Shown piece after piece: positions 8,373 through 18,514 of a stretch of 64,000 bases of DNA. Within the stretch, counting starts at the first letter, position 1; every line of letters starts with the position of its first letter. Source of the DNA: Granulicella mallensis MP5ACTX8 (GTDB taxonomy: Bacteria; Acidobacteriota; Terriglobia; Terriglobales; Acidobacteriaceae); NCBI RefSeq assembly GCF_000178955.2, contig NC_016631.1, positions 1,426,001-1,490,000 on the forward strand, in the 5' to 3' direction. The translations under genes and the position numbers were made by a program. The notes below the pieces were generated by a model that was not told where the DNA came from, ran no database searches, and was given only the letters and a program-made list of their open reading frames with translations.

Positions 8373-9065
8373 CTATGCGGCCTCTCGGGCTGTGGACGAA
8401 CGGTCCCTTTTGAGAGGCTGCATCTCTCGCGATGTCTTGTAGAGCTTCCAGATGCCGAGAGCCGTAAAGATCAGGATGAACGACCAGAGGGCGATCAGGA
8501 CGGTCGTTCCCCAGCGAGTGGAGAAACTCGACCAAAGATGCAGCACCTGGTGACCGTAGCGGATACCGAGCCAGGCGGCGATCGAGTGCCGTACCAGGCG
8601 GCTCAGGGTGAAGGCGGTCATGAACTTCCTGCGCGACATATGCACCGCGCCCGCTGCCAGCACGAAGGGCGAAAGCGGCATCGGCGGAGGAAGCAGGGCA
8701 GGGAGCGAGACCGCGATGAGGGCGTGCGACTCCACCCATCCGGTAGCTCGTTTCAAAATGGCGGCTGGAACATGCTTTTCCAGGAACTTCATGCCCCCGA
8801 CCTGGCCGACTGCATGGGAGAAGAATCCTCCCGCCGCCGAGCCCAGGGTCGCGATGAACACCAGCAGAATCACATTGGTGTGCCCGGCGGCGAAGAGCAC
8901 GATCATGATGTCCGTGACGCCGGGAATGGGCAGAGGCACGAAGGAACTGTCGACGGTAGAGACGAGAAAGAGTCCCAGCAGCCCCAGGTGCAGGAAGAAA
9001 TGTACAAGGCGACGATCCGCAGCCAGGGCAAACCATGCGGCAAGAGCGTGGAGTGGGGGGCTCAT
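8373..9065 (-). CDS. DedA/YqaA-family membrane protein (VTT domain)
   Basis: A 230-residue inner-membrane protein with four to five hydrophobic segments. The VTT/SNARE-associated core is visible: PIPGVTDIMIVLFAAGH, then a GSAAGGFFSHAVGQ segment with small residues matching the re-entrant loop, and LPPPMPLSPFVLAAGA. DedA relatives are linked to lipid-carrier or phospholipid translocation and membrane homeostasis. Which lipid is handled here cannot be told. It resembles the shorter YqaA-like branch, where the DedA arginine motif is not obvious. The arginine/lysine-rich C-terminal tail is probably cytoplasmic. Confidence 0.82.
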   Translation of the reverse strand: MSPPLHALAAWFALAADRRLVHFFLHLGLLGLFLVSTVDSSFVPLPIPGVTDIMIVLFAAGHTNVILLVFIATLGSAAGGFFSHAVGQVGGMKFLEKHVPAAILKRATGWVESHALIAVSLPALLPPPMPLSPFVLAAGAVHMSRRKFMTAFTLSRLVRHSIAAWLGIRYGHQVLHLWSSFSTRWGTTVLIALWSFILIFTALGIWKLYKTSREMQPLKRDRSSTAREAA

Positions 9066-9135
9066 CCTGCTGGGTAAGACGCGAAGTTGGTGAGAGAAGT
9101 CGCGAATAATTATGTTTTGGTCGTTTTTGCTGGCT

Positions 9136-10005
9136 TTAGCCCAGCAGGTTCAACCCCGGCAGCGGTGGCAATGCCCCAATCTCAGCAGCCAGTCTCCGAA
9201 AGAGCTCGATCGCTTTAAGGCAATTGGGATCGAGCGTGTAGTGGATATTGCGCGTGAGATACGTGTGGATCGTCTCGGAGGAAAGGGGCAGGCGCGGTGT
9301 CCACTCGCGGACGAGGTCTTCGACGTGCGCTGTGCCGTTGTCGCGGCTGGCGGTGAGGTCGGCGATCAACTGTTGCGCGCTGACTCCGGAGCGTTCCAGA
9401 GCCTCGGGCCGCAGAGCCCAGACTGCAGCAACCCAGGGCAGGCCGGTGTGCTCGCGCCAGAGCGTCGCAAGATCGAGCCACAGCAAAGGCTCGTCGAAGG
9501 CTGCATCGATCCGTGTCCGGTGTTCGCGGGCCAGCAGGGCAGGGTCGCCGATCAGCAGCGCGGCGTCTGCGACGGCAAGCATGGCGAGCGGGTCGGCAGG
9601 GTGTTCGACATAGCCGGGGCGCGTGTTGTGAAAGCGCTCAAAGAGGATATGCGTATAAGTCTGCGAGCTCCGCGAGGCGGCATCGGCGGCGACCGTGATT
9701 ACGCTTTGCAAGGCTCCATGCAGCGCTAGCCGATCGGGATTTTTGACGAGCAGCAGGATGCTGCGTACCTCGTGCTGCGAGGCGATGGTGCAGCCGGGCA
9801 CGATGGCCAACTCCGGTGTGAGAGCAGCGATGGGGATCAACCCCAGGTCGGCCTCATCGGTGAGCAGTTCATGCGCGCACTGTGCCGGAGAGGTATAGTG
9901 CACCGTGTAGTTTTTACGAAGCTGCGTTGCGGCGGGCTCGTGCTCAAAGCTATAGAGCAGAGGAGCAGGGTTCAGAAAAGCGATTGCAGAGACACGAAGA
10001 GGCAC
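9136..10005 (-). CDS. mqnA: Menaquinone biosynthesis protein MqnA (chorismate dehydratase family)
   Basis: A 289-residue cytoplasmic protein of the MqnA/MqnD periplasmic-binding-protein-like fold. It begins with MPLRVSAIAFLNPAPLLYSFE (NxxPL being typical of MqnA), continues with LLTDEADLGLIPIAAL, and ends with a helical PNCLKAIELFRRLAAE. MqnA dehydrates chorismate to 3-enolpyruvylbenzoate in the futalosine route to menaquinone. No other mqn gene is in the window. It is divergent from dprA with a 74-bp gap. MqnD has the same fold; the N-terminus favours MqnA. Confidence 0.85.
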   Translation of the reverse strand: MPLRVSAIAFLNPAPLLYSFEHEPAATQLRKNYTVHYTSPAQCAHELLTDEADLGLIPIAALTPELAIVPGCTIASQHEVRSILLLVKNPDRLALHGALQSVITVAADAASRSSQTYTHILFERFHNTRPGYVEHPADPLAMLAVADAALLIGDPALLAREHRTRIDAAFDEPLLWLDLATLWREHTGLPWVAAVWALRPEALERSGVSAQQLIADLTASRDNGTAHVEDLVREWTPRLPLSSETIHTYLTRNIHYTLDPNCLKAIELFRRLAAEIGALPPLPGLNLLG

Positions 10006-10079
10006 AGGACGATTCTAATTCCCTCGCATGTGATCAAGATGAGATAGGATGCGAGCAAACGCAGCGAAAAGGAAGTGGG

Positions 10080-11291
10080 ATGTCGCAAGGGGTAAAGGAA
10101 GAGGCACGTCTGGCATGGTTGGCATTGGTGCTGACGCCGCGGATGGGACCAACGCGATGTGGTCGAACTGTACAGCGTCTGGGCGCAGTGGAGCGTGTAT
10201 TTTCAGCATCGCTGACGGAACTGGAGAGCACCGGCATGCCCGCTGAAGCGGCGCAGTTCTGCTTCGACGGCCGCTCCCGGGCAGCAGCGCTGGACGAGGC
10301 TCAGCGTGTCGCCGAGGCCGGCGCAAGCTTTGTAACTCCTGCGGACGATCACTATCCGCAGCGGCTGCTGGAGATCTACGATCCTCCGCCGGTGCTTTGG
10401 GTGCGCGGGAATGCAGAGGTACTGAATCGTGCAGGAATTGCGGTGGTAGGCACACGGCATCCGACGCCCTATGGTTCAGGTATGGCCGAGATGCTGAGTC
10501 GCGATCTTGCGCGCCGCGGGGTGGTTATTCTCAGCGGCATGGCGCGTGGTGTCGACACCTGCGCGCATAAGGGCGCGCTCGACGCAGGCGGCATCACGAT
10601 AGCCGTGTGGGGCACGGGTATCGATGTCATCTATCCGAAGGAGAACAAAAAGCTGGCCGAACAGATTGTGCAGCAGGGAGGTGCGCTGATCAGCGAGTTT
10701 CCGATGGGCACTTTTCCTGCGCCGCAGAACTTTCCGATCCGCAACCGAACGCTCAGCGGGATGAGCGTAGGAGTGCTCGTCGTGGAGGCTGCGGAGTATT
10801 CCGGCACACGCATCACCGCGCGCTGCGCTCTCGAACAGAGCCGGGACGTCTACGCGGTGCCAGGCAACGCGACGAACAAGAATGCCTGGGGACCGAACAC
10901 GCTCATCAAGCAGGGTGCAAAGTTAACCGCAACGTGGGAGGATGTCTGGGAAGACCTGCCCTCGCAGGTGCGCGCGGAGCTGGAGGGACGATTGGAGGCG
11001 CAGACCGGGGCCGGGAACAGGGGCAATGAATCCTCGAACGGGGGGAGCGCATCTTTATTCCCCGGAGCCGCAACGCTATTCCCCGAAGCCGCTGCGATGC
11101 CGCCGATGAGCGAACAGGAGCGGCTGGTGATGCAGCATCTTCGCCAGGATGAGGCCTTGCAGCTCGACGAACTGATCGAGCGGCTGGAGCCGAAGATGGT
11201 TTCGGGTGAAGTGTTTACGGCCCTGTTTGAGCTCGAACTCGCAGGGCGTGTGAAGCAGATGCCGGGGAAGAATTACGTGCGCAGTTTTTAG
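10080..11291 (+). CDS. dprA: DNA-processing protein DprA (Smf)
   Basis: Cytoplasmic protein that loads RecA onto incoming single-stranded DNA in natural transformation. It is 403 residues from the ATG at 10080, which follows GGAAGTGGG; a longer in-frame start at 9882 would overlap mqnA and is rejected. An N-terminal helical SAM-like part leads into the Rossmann-like core with VVGTRHPTPYGSG, ILSGMARGVDTCAHKGAL, GTGIDVIYPKENKKL and NFPIRNRTLSGMS. A variable linker (about residues 300-340) is followed by a C-terminal winged-helix domain ending PGKNYVRSF. The downstream gene is topA, a pairing conserved in many bacteria. Confidence 0.95.
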   Translation: MSQGVKEEARLAWLALVLTPRMGPTRCGRTVQRLGAVERVFSASLTELESTGMPAEAAQFCFDGRSRAAALDEAQRVAEAGASFVTPADDHYPQRLLEIYDPPPVLWVRGNAEVLNRAGIAVVGTRHPTPYGSGMAEMLSRDLARRGVVILSGMARGVDTCAHKGALDAGGITIAVWGTGIDVIYPKENKKLAEQIVQQGGALISEFPMGTFPAPQNFPIRNRTLSGMSVGVLVVEAAEYSGTRITARCALEQSRDVYAVPGNATNKNAWGPNTLIKQGAKLTATWEDVWEDLPSQVRAELEGRLEAQTGAGNRGNESSNGGSASLFPGAATLFPEAAAMPPMSEQERLVMQHLRQDEALQLDELIERLEPKMVSGEVFTALFELELAGRVKQMPGKNYVRSF

Positions 11292-11491
11292 AAATCAGAC
11301 GCAAAATTTATTGCTCTGGTGGATACGTTAACACGTCCAACAGAACATCTGCGTGTAGGGTTGCGTATGAGTGATCCGGGGTAGCATCGTTTTGGCCGGT
11401 TTGACTTGGCCTTGGCAATACGTGTTAGTTTGCAATGGAATTGGAAACGGAGACGGGGCTTCGGCCGGTCGTCTCTGAATAGGTGTGCAGT
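11292..11491 (+). other. 200-bp dprA-topA spacer
   Basis: No gene seen. A small hairpin with GAGACG/CGTCTC arms and a CTTCGG-containing loop (about 11450-11476) lies just before the topA start, and a TTGACT box stands at 11401-11406 without a convincing -10. topA therefore probably has its own promoter; this is weak evidence. Confidence 0.3.
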
Positions 11492-14443
11492 ATGGCAAAA
11501 AATCTAGTGATCGTAGAGTCGCCGGCGAAGGCGAAGACGATTGGGAAATATCTCGGCAGCGACTACGTGGTAGAGGCCTCGATCGGCCACATCATGGACC
11601 TGCCGAAGAACGACATCGGCGTGGAGCTGAAGCTGCGGACCTTTGAGCCGACGCTCATCGTTTCGCCCGGCAAGGAAAAGATCGTCGACCGCCTGAAGAA
11701 GCTGGCGGCCAAGAGTGATGCCGTATTCCTGGCGCCCGATCCTGACCGCGAAGGCGAGGCCATTGCCGCGCATCTGAAATTTCAGCTACTGCCGTCGATC
11801 AAAGACAAGAGCAAGATGCGTCGCGTGACCTTTAACGAGATCACGAAGAAGGCCGTGAAGGCGGCGTTTGAGCACACTCGCGAGGTAGACGAAAATCTGG
11901 TGGATGCACAGCAGACGCGGCGCGTACTCGATCGCCTGGTGGGCTACCAGATCTCTCCGCTGCTGTGGGACAAGGTTCGCCGCGGCCTGAGCGCAGGACG
12001 TGTGCAGACCGTCGCGCTGCGGCTCATCGTGGAGCGTGAGCGTGAGATCAACGCGTTCAACCCGGTGGAGTACTGGAACATCGATGCTGTACTCGCTCCC
12101 GAGAAGAATGGGCAGGAGTTCACGGCACGCATGGTGGGTGTGAAGGGCCTGCCGATTCGGGTGTCGAACGGAACGGATGCCGAAGGCAAGGAGCAGTTTC
12201 TCTCCAACGCGCTGCCCGATAAGGAAGCCGTCGATGAGGTGATGTCGCAGCTCGAGAAGGCGACGTGGCGCGTACGTTCCATCGAGAAGAAGGAGCGCCG
12301 GCAGAACCCGCGCGCTCCGTTTACGACCAGCCAGTTGCAACAGCAGGCAGCAGGCCGGCTGGGCTTCAACGTACGCCGTACGATGGGCGTGGCGCAGCGG
12401 CTGTATGAGGGCATCGAGCTTGGTTCGGAAGGTACGGTGGGTCTCATCACCTACATGAGAACCGACTCCACCCGCATCAGTCCGGATGCCGTCAAGGACA
12501 TTCGCGACTGGGTGCAGAAGAAGTTCGGCGCAAACTACCTGCCGGCTAAAGAGAACGTCTACAAGAGCAAGAAAGATGCCCAGGATGCGCACGAGGCGAT
12601 TCGCCCAACGAGCATCAGCTTCGTTCCGGATGAGGTGCGCAAGTATCTCTCCGACGAGCAGTACCGGCTCTACAAACTGATCTGGGAGCGTGCGGTCACC
12701 AGCCAGATGACGCCCGCGATCTTCGATCAGACCACGGTGGACATTGAAGCCAAGGCGGATGTGAGCTATGACTTCCGCACCACGGGAAGCATTCTCAAGT
12801 TCGACGGCTTCCTGAGGTTCGACGAAGAGGCGAAGAAGGCCCGTGCTGCACGGGACGCAAAGGCTTCTGCCGCTGCGATTGCGGAGGAGAAGAAGACCGC
12901 TGCCGCCAGCGCCGATGGCGATAGCGCGGCTGAGGCGTCGAAGGACGCGACCTCGGAGGAGAGCTCCTCTGAGCGTCGTCTGCCGGAGTTGAAGGACGGT
13001 CAAAACCTCGAGAAGATCAAACTGGATCCGCAGCAGAAGTTCACGCAGCCACCGCCACGCTTCAACGAAGCGAGCCTAGTGAAGACGCTCGAAGAGAAGG
13101 GCATTGGTCGGCCTTCGACTTACGCTTCGATCATCAACACGATCCAGGAGCGCGACTACGTCAAGAAGCTCGCGCAGAAGCTCGTCCCGACCGAGATCGG
13201 CATGGTTGTCACCGAACTGCTGGTGAAGAACTTCCCGTACATCTTCGAGACCGGCTATACGGCGCAGCTTGAAGGCGAACTGGACGCGGTGGAAGAGGGT
13301 TCGGAGAAGTGGACCGACCTGCTCAAGGGCTTCTACGGCCACTTCGAGAAGGAGTTGAAGGTCGCCGAGACGCAGATGGAAGACATCAAGCGGATGGAGC
13401 TGGAGACGCAGGAGATCTGCGACAAGTGCGGCAGTCCGCTGGTGCTCAAGTGGGGCAAGTTCGGCAGCTTCTACTCCTGCTCGGCCTTCACCAAGGCTAA
13501 ACCCATCACGGTGGCACAGGGTCCGTTCAAGAAGGACCCCAAGGCTGCCGTCAAGAAGGTGCTCGACACATTCCAGTTCCCGATGCGCGTCAAGGCGATG
13601 AACGACGATGTCGCTGAGTTCTCCGAAGAGGTTGCGGACAAGTCAGCCCTGATGGAGTCGCTGCAGCGCGCCGCGGCGCTGGGCAAGAAGCAGAGCGTGA
13701 AGCTGGTAGTAGAGCCGGAGAGCTGCGACTTTACGAAGGAGAACTTCTCCGCCAAGCCCGACCTGAACTCTCCCGAGGCGGACGGCGAGCAGGAAGACGA
13801 GTTCTGCGATAACTGCGGACGCACGATGGTGTTGCGCAACGGACCCTGGGGACCGTTCATGGCGTGCCCCGGCTACAACGAAGACCCACCCTGCAAGACG
13901 ATCCGTAAGCTCACGCAGAAGGTTCAGTCGAAGCCGCCGGTCGTACTGGAAGAGCCCTGCCCGAAGTGCGGCAAGCCCCTTCTGCAGCGCGACGGCCAGT
14001 ATGGAGAGTTCGTCGCCTGCTCGGGTTATCCGAAGTGCAAGTACGTGAAGCAGGAGCTGCTGGACGTGCCCTGCCCCAAGTGCGGCGGCGAAGTGGCGGT
14101 GCGCAAGAACAAGCGTGGCGATCTCTTCTACGGCTGCACGCGGTATCCGAAGTGCGACTTCACCAGCAACCAGAGGCTGGTAAACGAGACCTGCCCGAAG
14201 TGCGACTCGGCCTACCTGGTGGAGTACGCGAACAGCGAGGGCACATTCCTGATCTGCCCGAACAACCGCGAGGCATTGCCCAAGCGCCGGCCTCGCAAGG
14301 GAGCCAAGGAAGAGGAGGCTCCCACGACGCCGGAGTGCAGCTTCGAGAAGAAGATTGGACCGCCCAAGCTGAAGGAAGCTCCTGCGGAGTTGACGAAGCC
14401 CGATCCGGAGAAGACGAAGACCCTGGTCGAGGCAATGGCCTGA
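11492..14443 (+). CDS. topA: DNA topoisomerase I
   Basis: Type IA topoisomerase that relaxes negative supercoils. From ATG 11492 (three codons inside the longest frame; MAKNLVIVESPAKAKTIGK is the canonical N-terminus) it is 983 residues. The TOPRIM domain has APDPDREGEAIA. The hole region has SAGRVQTVALRLIVERE. The active-site tyrosine is Tyr321 in GLITYMRTDST. A low-complexity Ala/Lys/Glu/Ser insert (about residues 445-490) separates parts of the core. The C-terminus carries five successive Cys4-type ribbons (CDKCG, CDNCG, CPKCG, CPKCG, CPKCD), more than the three of E. coli, and a lysine-rich tail. Confidence 0.97.
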   Translation: MAKNLVIVESPAKAKTIGKYLGSDYVVEASIGHIMDLPKNDIGVELKLRTFEPTLIVSPGKEKIVDRLKKLAAKSDAVFLAPDPDREGEAIAAHLKFQLLPSIKDKSKMRRVTFNEITKKAVKAAFEHTREVDENLVDAQQTRRVLDRLVGYQISPLLWDKVRRGLSAGRVQTVALRLIVEREREINAFNPVEYWNIDAVLAPEKNGQEFTARMVGVKGLPIRVSNGTDAEGKEQFLSNALPDKEAVDEVMSQLEKATWRVRSIEKKERRQNPRAPFTTSQLQQQAAGRLGFNVRRTMGVAQRLYEGIELGSEGTVGLITYMRTDSTRISPDAVKDIRDWVQKKFGANYLPAKENVYKSKKDAQDAHEAIRPTSISFVPDEVRKYLSDEQYRLYKLIWERAVTSQMTPAIFDQTTVDIEAKADVSYDFRTTGSILKFDGFLRFDEEAKKARAARDAKASAAAIAEEKKTAAASADGDSAAEASKDATSEESSSERRLPELKDGQNLEKIKLDPQQKFTQPPPRFNEASLVKTLEEKGIGRPSTYASIINTIQERDYVKKLAQKLVPTEIGMVVTELLVKNFPYIFETGYTAQLEGELDAVEEGSEKWTDLLKGFYGHFEKELKVAETQMEDIKRMELETQEICDKCGSPLVLKWGKFGSFYSCSAFTKAKPITVAQGPFKKDPKAAVKKVLDTFQFPMRVKAMNDDVAEFSEEVADKSALMESLQRAAALGKKQSVKLVVEPESCDFTKENFSAKPDLNSPEADGEQEDEFCDNCGRTMVLRNGPWGPFMACPGYNEDPPCKTIRKLTQKVQSKPPVVLEEPCPKCGKPLLQRDGQYGEFVACSGYPKCKYVKQELLDVPCPKCGGEVAVRKNKRGDLFYGCTRYPKCDFTSNQRLVNETCPKCDSAYLVEYANSEGTFLICPNNREALPKRRPRKGAKEEEAPTTPECSFEKKIGPPKLKEAPAELTKPDPEKTKTLVEAMA

Positions 14444-14642
14444 TTAAGGCTTTAATGCTTCTAAACCCGGCCTGAATTCTATGTAGTTTCGTAGGAGTTT
14501 TGGTCGATACTTCCATTTCCAATATATTTATGCTATAACCGTAAAGGGTACGCGGTTTGACCGCGGCACAGGAGTTCCCTATTTGCAGCGATGCAGGCGG
14601 GGCCTGCCTGCTGCATCTGATTGATACGATTGGAAGGCGGAT

Positions 14643-14930
14643 ATGGCTAAGGCAATTTGGAACGGACAAACTCTCGCGGAGAGCGAGAAGATCGAAACGG
14701 TTGAAGGCAGCATTTACTTTCCGGAAGAGACTGTAAATCGTGCCTTTCTGAAGCCCAGTTCGACGAGTTCGAACTGCCCTTGGAAGGGTCGCGCACGCTA
14801 TTACACGGTGCTCGTAGATGGCCAGGAGAACCCCGATGCGGCCTGGTACTATCCCGATCCGAAGCCGGCGGCCAAGACCGTAAAACACCACGTCGCCTTC
14901 TGGCGTGGAGTAGAGATTGTTACCACCTAA
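14643..14930 (+). CDS. DUF427 domain protein
   Basis: A 95-residue protein matching the DUF427 pattern: a short beta-strand start AIWNGQTLAES, EGSIYFPEETV, the cysteine-containing TSSNCPWKGRARYY, then NPDAAWYYPDPKPAAKTVKHHVAFW. This single-domain family of mainly beta structure is widespread, and its biochemical role is not established. The ATG follows a GGAAGG ribosome-binding site. It is preceded by a 200-bp gap and followed by a strong hairpin terminator, so it is probably a single-gene transcript. Confidence 0.88.
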   Translation: MAKAIWNGQTLAESEKIETVEGSIYFPEETVNRAFLKPSSTSSNCPWKGRARYYTVLVDGQENPDAAWYYPDPKPAAKTVKHHVAFWRGVEIVTT

Positions 14931-14960
14931 AACGGGTGAGTTTCCTGTGTGTAAGTTGTG

Positions 14961-14990
14961 AAAATCGCTCCCTTTAGGGAGCGATTTTCT
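14961..14990. terminator. Bidirectional rho-independent terminator
   Basis: A perfect stem AAAATCGCTCCC / GGGAGCGATTTT around a short TTTA loop, giving T-runs in both directions. It sits between the convergent DUF427 gene and the secreted-protein gene at 15009. Confidence 0.88.
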
Positions 14991-15008
14991 TTGCTGGTCC
15001 GAAGCGAT

Positions 15009-15941
15009 TCAGGGCTTCTCTGGCGACTGTACGAGGTCTCCGCCGCCGATGATTTTTGAGCTGACATGGGTCTTCTCGAAGTCGCGGTTCTGGGCGTCGA
15101 TGACGATCTCGCGACTGAAGAAGAACAGGACATGCAGCTTGAACTCGGTTCCAAAGCTGATCGGGAACCAGACGCCGTCCGGTTGCGGGGCATAGAGGAT
15201 GGTGAAGCCCAGGCCGGGCACGCTGGTTCCGAGCAGCGTCCGCACGGCGAAGGGAATATTGCGTGCCATCACTGTCCGGACGAGCACCGGCTGGTAGGAG
15301 ACGGCATCGATGTACGCGTCTCCCTTCCAGCCGAAATCGTCCTTGTCCTTGGGATGAAATTCGATATGGAAGCAATCGTGGCCGTTGCGTGGCGCGCGAC
15401 CCAGCAGCTTGAACTGGTAGTCCTGTTGACTCTTTGTGGTCAGAGGAAAGAGGCCCGAACTGATGCCGTCTTTCGACTTGTCGTTAGCGATGAGGTTGGA
15501 GCGCATATTCTCGACGATGTCGCGGTCCGTGGTGTCATCTCCAGTGTCGATCGTGAGGCTTTCGTGATCGGCATCCACTGGCGGCTTGCCGTCCCCCTTT
15601 GGAGAAGGCAGGTGGGTGTAGGTCACATATTTGTGCTTAGCTAGCAGCCGGCCGTCGAGCTTGAGAAGCTCTTGTTGGGAGCCTTTGCCGGAAGGCGTCA
15701 CCCGGGAGTCGGTGGTCTCTTCGCACATGAGGGTCTTGCCCCTGCGAGAGGTGACGTGAGCGTGCTGCACGTAGACGTAGTGAGCACGCTGGGTCTCGGA
15801 TTGGTCTTGATTGACGGCGACACGAGCCATGATGGCTTCAGCGGTTAGGCCCTGCTCGGCTGGGGCTGCGGATTGCTGTGCGGTCAGAGGTGACAGGGAA
15901 CAAGCAAGCACAGTGGTGAGAACAAGCTGCAGGGGGCGCAT
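15009..15941 (-). CDS. Secreted hypothetical protein, possibly LolA-like fold
   Basis: About 310 residues from ATG 15941, chosen because it begins directly with a signal peptide (MRPLQLVLTTVLACSLSPLTAQ). The mature part has no recognised catalytic motif. Its alternating strands and phrases such as CFHIEFHPKDKDDFGWKGDAYIDAVSYQPVLV and FPISFGTEFKLHVLFF resemble periplasmic lipid-binding, LolA-type outer-membrane lipoprotein sorting folds common in acidobacteria. That likeness is by texture only. It is followed on the same strand by nothing close; two further secreted proteins lie upstream (15984 and 16639), suggesting a small secreted-protein cluster. Confidence 0.68.
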   Translation of the reverse strand: MRPLQLVLTTVLACSLSPLTAQQSAAPAEQGLTAEAIMARVAVNQDQSETQRAHYVYVQHAHVTSRRGKTLMCEETTDSRVTPSGKGSQQELLKLDGRLLAKHKYVTYTHLPSPKGDGKPPVDADHESLTIDTGDDTTDRDIVENMRSNLIANDKSKDGISSGLFPLTTKSQQDYQFKLLGRAPRNGHDCFHIEFHPKDKDDFGWKGDAYIDAVSYQPVLVRTVMARNIPFAVRTLLGTSVPGLGFTILYAPQPDGVWFPISFGTEFKLHVLFFFSREIVIDAQNRDFEKTHVSSKIIGGGDLVQSPEKP

Positions 15942-15983
15942 GGAGCTTGTACGCCTTGGGTAAGGCAAAGGTTCCGGCGAGTT

Positions 15984-16553
15984 CTACATCTTTGTCCCCG
16001 ACCACTCCAGATACGAGTGGAAGTCATCGCTTCCAGGCGCAGCCAGCTGGAATTTGCCGCTCATCACAGCTTTGGGCCCGATGCCTTCAAGGTGATAGGT
16101 AAGACGAAATTTTGGTGCGGACGGAGGCCCCTGGGATAAAAATACAGCGGTATGCGGATCGGGTGTGGAGACGGTGTAGTAGATAACGTGGCCTTCGCTG
16201 TCGAGATAGAGAGCAAAGAGCGAGGTGTTATGTGACGCGCCAAGGCCATGCGGGTCGGCAAAGATAGTGAGCTGATCATGGTGGGTGCAGTCGAAGTTCT
16301 GCGGGCCTTTGCAGGAGTCAGCGGAGCTGGTTCGGGAGAGCACGTGACCGTCGAGGTCGCGGCGAAAGGCGTAGGTCCCGTTGGCATTGGCTCCAGCCGT
16401 ACCAGCGGGGGCGTCGGTCTTTGCGGCCCAGGAGCCGAGAAGAAAGTCGAGCGAGGAGAGCGTGTCTGTCGCCGGCGTGGGAGCCGCGGGTTGTGCGGCT
16501 AAGGGGCGCAGGGTAGCTGCTGCTAGCAGAAGCACGGCAAGTAGATAGCGCAT
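15984..16553 (-). CDS. Secreted hypothetical protein, DUF1579-like beta-barrel
   Basis: A 189-residue protein with signal peptide MRYLLAVLLLAAATLRPLAAQ. The mature part starts LSSLDFLLGSWAAKTD, the phrase that opens DUF1579 and related small lipocalin-like barrels, and continues with strand-rich sequence (FALYLDSEGHVIYYTV, KFRLTYHLEG). Two cysteines in CKGPQNFDC may form a disulphide. The ligand is unknown. The stop is 43 bp upstream of the next secreted-protein start at 15941, so co-transcription is plausible. Exact family assignment would need a profile search. Confidence 0.65.
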   Translation of the reverse strand: MRYLLAVLLLAAATLRPLAAQPAAPTPATDTLSSLDFLLGSWAAKTDAPAGTAGANANGTYAFRRDLDGHVLSRTSSADSCKGPQNFDCTHHDQLTIFADPHGLGASHNTSLFALYLDSEGHVIYYTVSTPDPHTAVFLSQGPPSAPKFRLTYHLEGIGPKAVMSGKFQLAAPGSDDFHSYLEWSGTKM

Positions 16554-16638
16554 GCGGCCAGCATAGCAGCGAGTTCCTGGGTTCGACAGACTTTTAGCAG
16601 GGTATGTGGATGTTAGTGAGTCCGTTTATACAAACGAT

Positions 16639-17160
16639 TTACAGGTCAGGTGTGAGCATCTGATAGCGGATGAAGAGCTTCGGAGCATGGGTCAGCCAGT
16701 TCAGCTCGACGGACTGGCCGGGATCGCGCCAGTTGATCGTACAGGCATCCGCACCGCAGCCAGCCTGCTTGCTGATGGGCGCAGCATACTTGTCCGTGAG
16801 CGCACGTGTGAGCTTGGCGGAGGCGAAGGCAAGTAGCGCATTTTCCCCAGCGATATTGGGGAAGCCCTGCCTCATAGCGGCGAGGTCGAGCGAGAGCGTG
16901 ATGTCCATCAGGCCCCCGGCGCTAGTGAAGCGGAAGTCCGCACGCAGAGGCAGGGCATTCTTCATGCCTGGCAGAAGCAGTTGGTAGTCATTGACCGATT
17001 GCAGCGAGCCTTCCTGGCTGGTCTCGACGTCGAAGTTCTGCGCGGCGAGCGCGGCACGGACGTTGTCGCGGCTCTCGCCGAAGCTCAGACCTTTCCAGGT
17101 GGTTTGCGCGTGGGCTACGGAAGCAAGGCTAAGGCTGAGAAGAAGCAAAAGAGTCTTCAC
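16639..17160 (-). CDS. Secreted hypothetical protein
   Basis: GTG 17160 is preferred as start because it begins a clean signal peptide (MKTLLLLLSLSLASVAHAQ, with the GTG read as Met) preceded by TGAGG about 10 bp upstream; the longer frame from 17277 runs through the downstream side of the ilvC terminator. The mature 155 residues begin TTWKGLSFGESRDNVRAAL, a short repeat-like opening seen in small periplasmic proteins that bind or modulate others, and have one cysteine pair (CGADACTINW). No function is recognised. Confidence 0.6.
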   Translation of the reverse strand: MKTLLLLLSLSLASVAHAQTTWKGLSFGESRDNVRAALAAQNFDVETSQEGSLQSVNDYQLLLPGMKNALPLRADFRFTSAGGLMDITLSLDLAAMRQGFPNIAGENALLAFASAKLTRALTDKYAAPISKQAGCGADACTINWRDPGQSVELNWLTHAPKLFIRYQMLTPDL

Positions 17161-17252
17161 GTGGAACCTCAAAGAGGAATTAAAGGCAGGTGTCTTGCTG
17201 TGTGACGTTTGATCTTTGCCCAGGGTATCGAAAAGCTTGACGCAAAGGACAC

Positions 17253-17308
17253 AAAGAAAAGAACCAGGTTTCGCCACGGAAGTTGCGGCGAAACCTGGTT
17301 CTTTTCTT
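17253..17308 (-). terminator. Strong terminator of the ilv/leu cluster
   Basis: Two perfectly complementary 22-bp arms (17253-17274 and 17287-17308) around a 12-bp loop, with A/T runs at both outer edges (AAGAAAAG and CTTTTCTT). It lies 20 bp past the ilvC stop and closes the cluster; it could also stop transcription from the other side. Confidence 0.88.
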
Positions 17309-17328
17309 ACGGCGGGGTTTACGAGTGC

Positions 17329-18387
<1,059 letters not shown>

Positions 18388-18440
18388 TTAGTTTAGCGAT
18401 TCGTCAGGGTGAATGTCGTGGGTTGAAAGGTGCGAGCGGT

Positions 18441-18514
18441 GGGGTGGTGCGAACGAAGAACGGGAGACAGCAGGTTCCTCGCTCCGCTCGGAATGACAAC
18501 TAGAAAACAAAAGC
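18441..18514 (-). repeat. Dispersed hairpin repeat, family A copy 1 (ilvN-ilvC gap)
   Basis: Contains GGTTCCTCGCTCCGCTCGGA followed by ATGACAACTAGAAAACAAAAGC. The tail and the GGTTCC...GGAA dyad recur at 22110, 23936, 26999, 28175 and 49817. It fills most of the gap between ilvN and ilvC. Confidence 0.75.

Noticed and set aside
8226-9077. Plus-strand open frame of 283 codons
   Set aside because: Covers the SRP RNA and DedA-like gene on the opposite strand; composition is that of an antisense shadow.
17150-17277. Longer N-terminus for the secreted protein at 16639
   Set aside because: The extra 39 residues run through the ilvC terminator region; GTG 17160 begins a clean signal peptide behind TGAGG.
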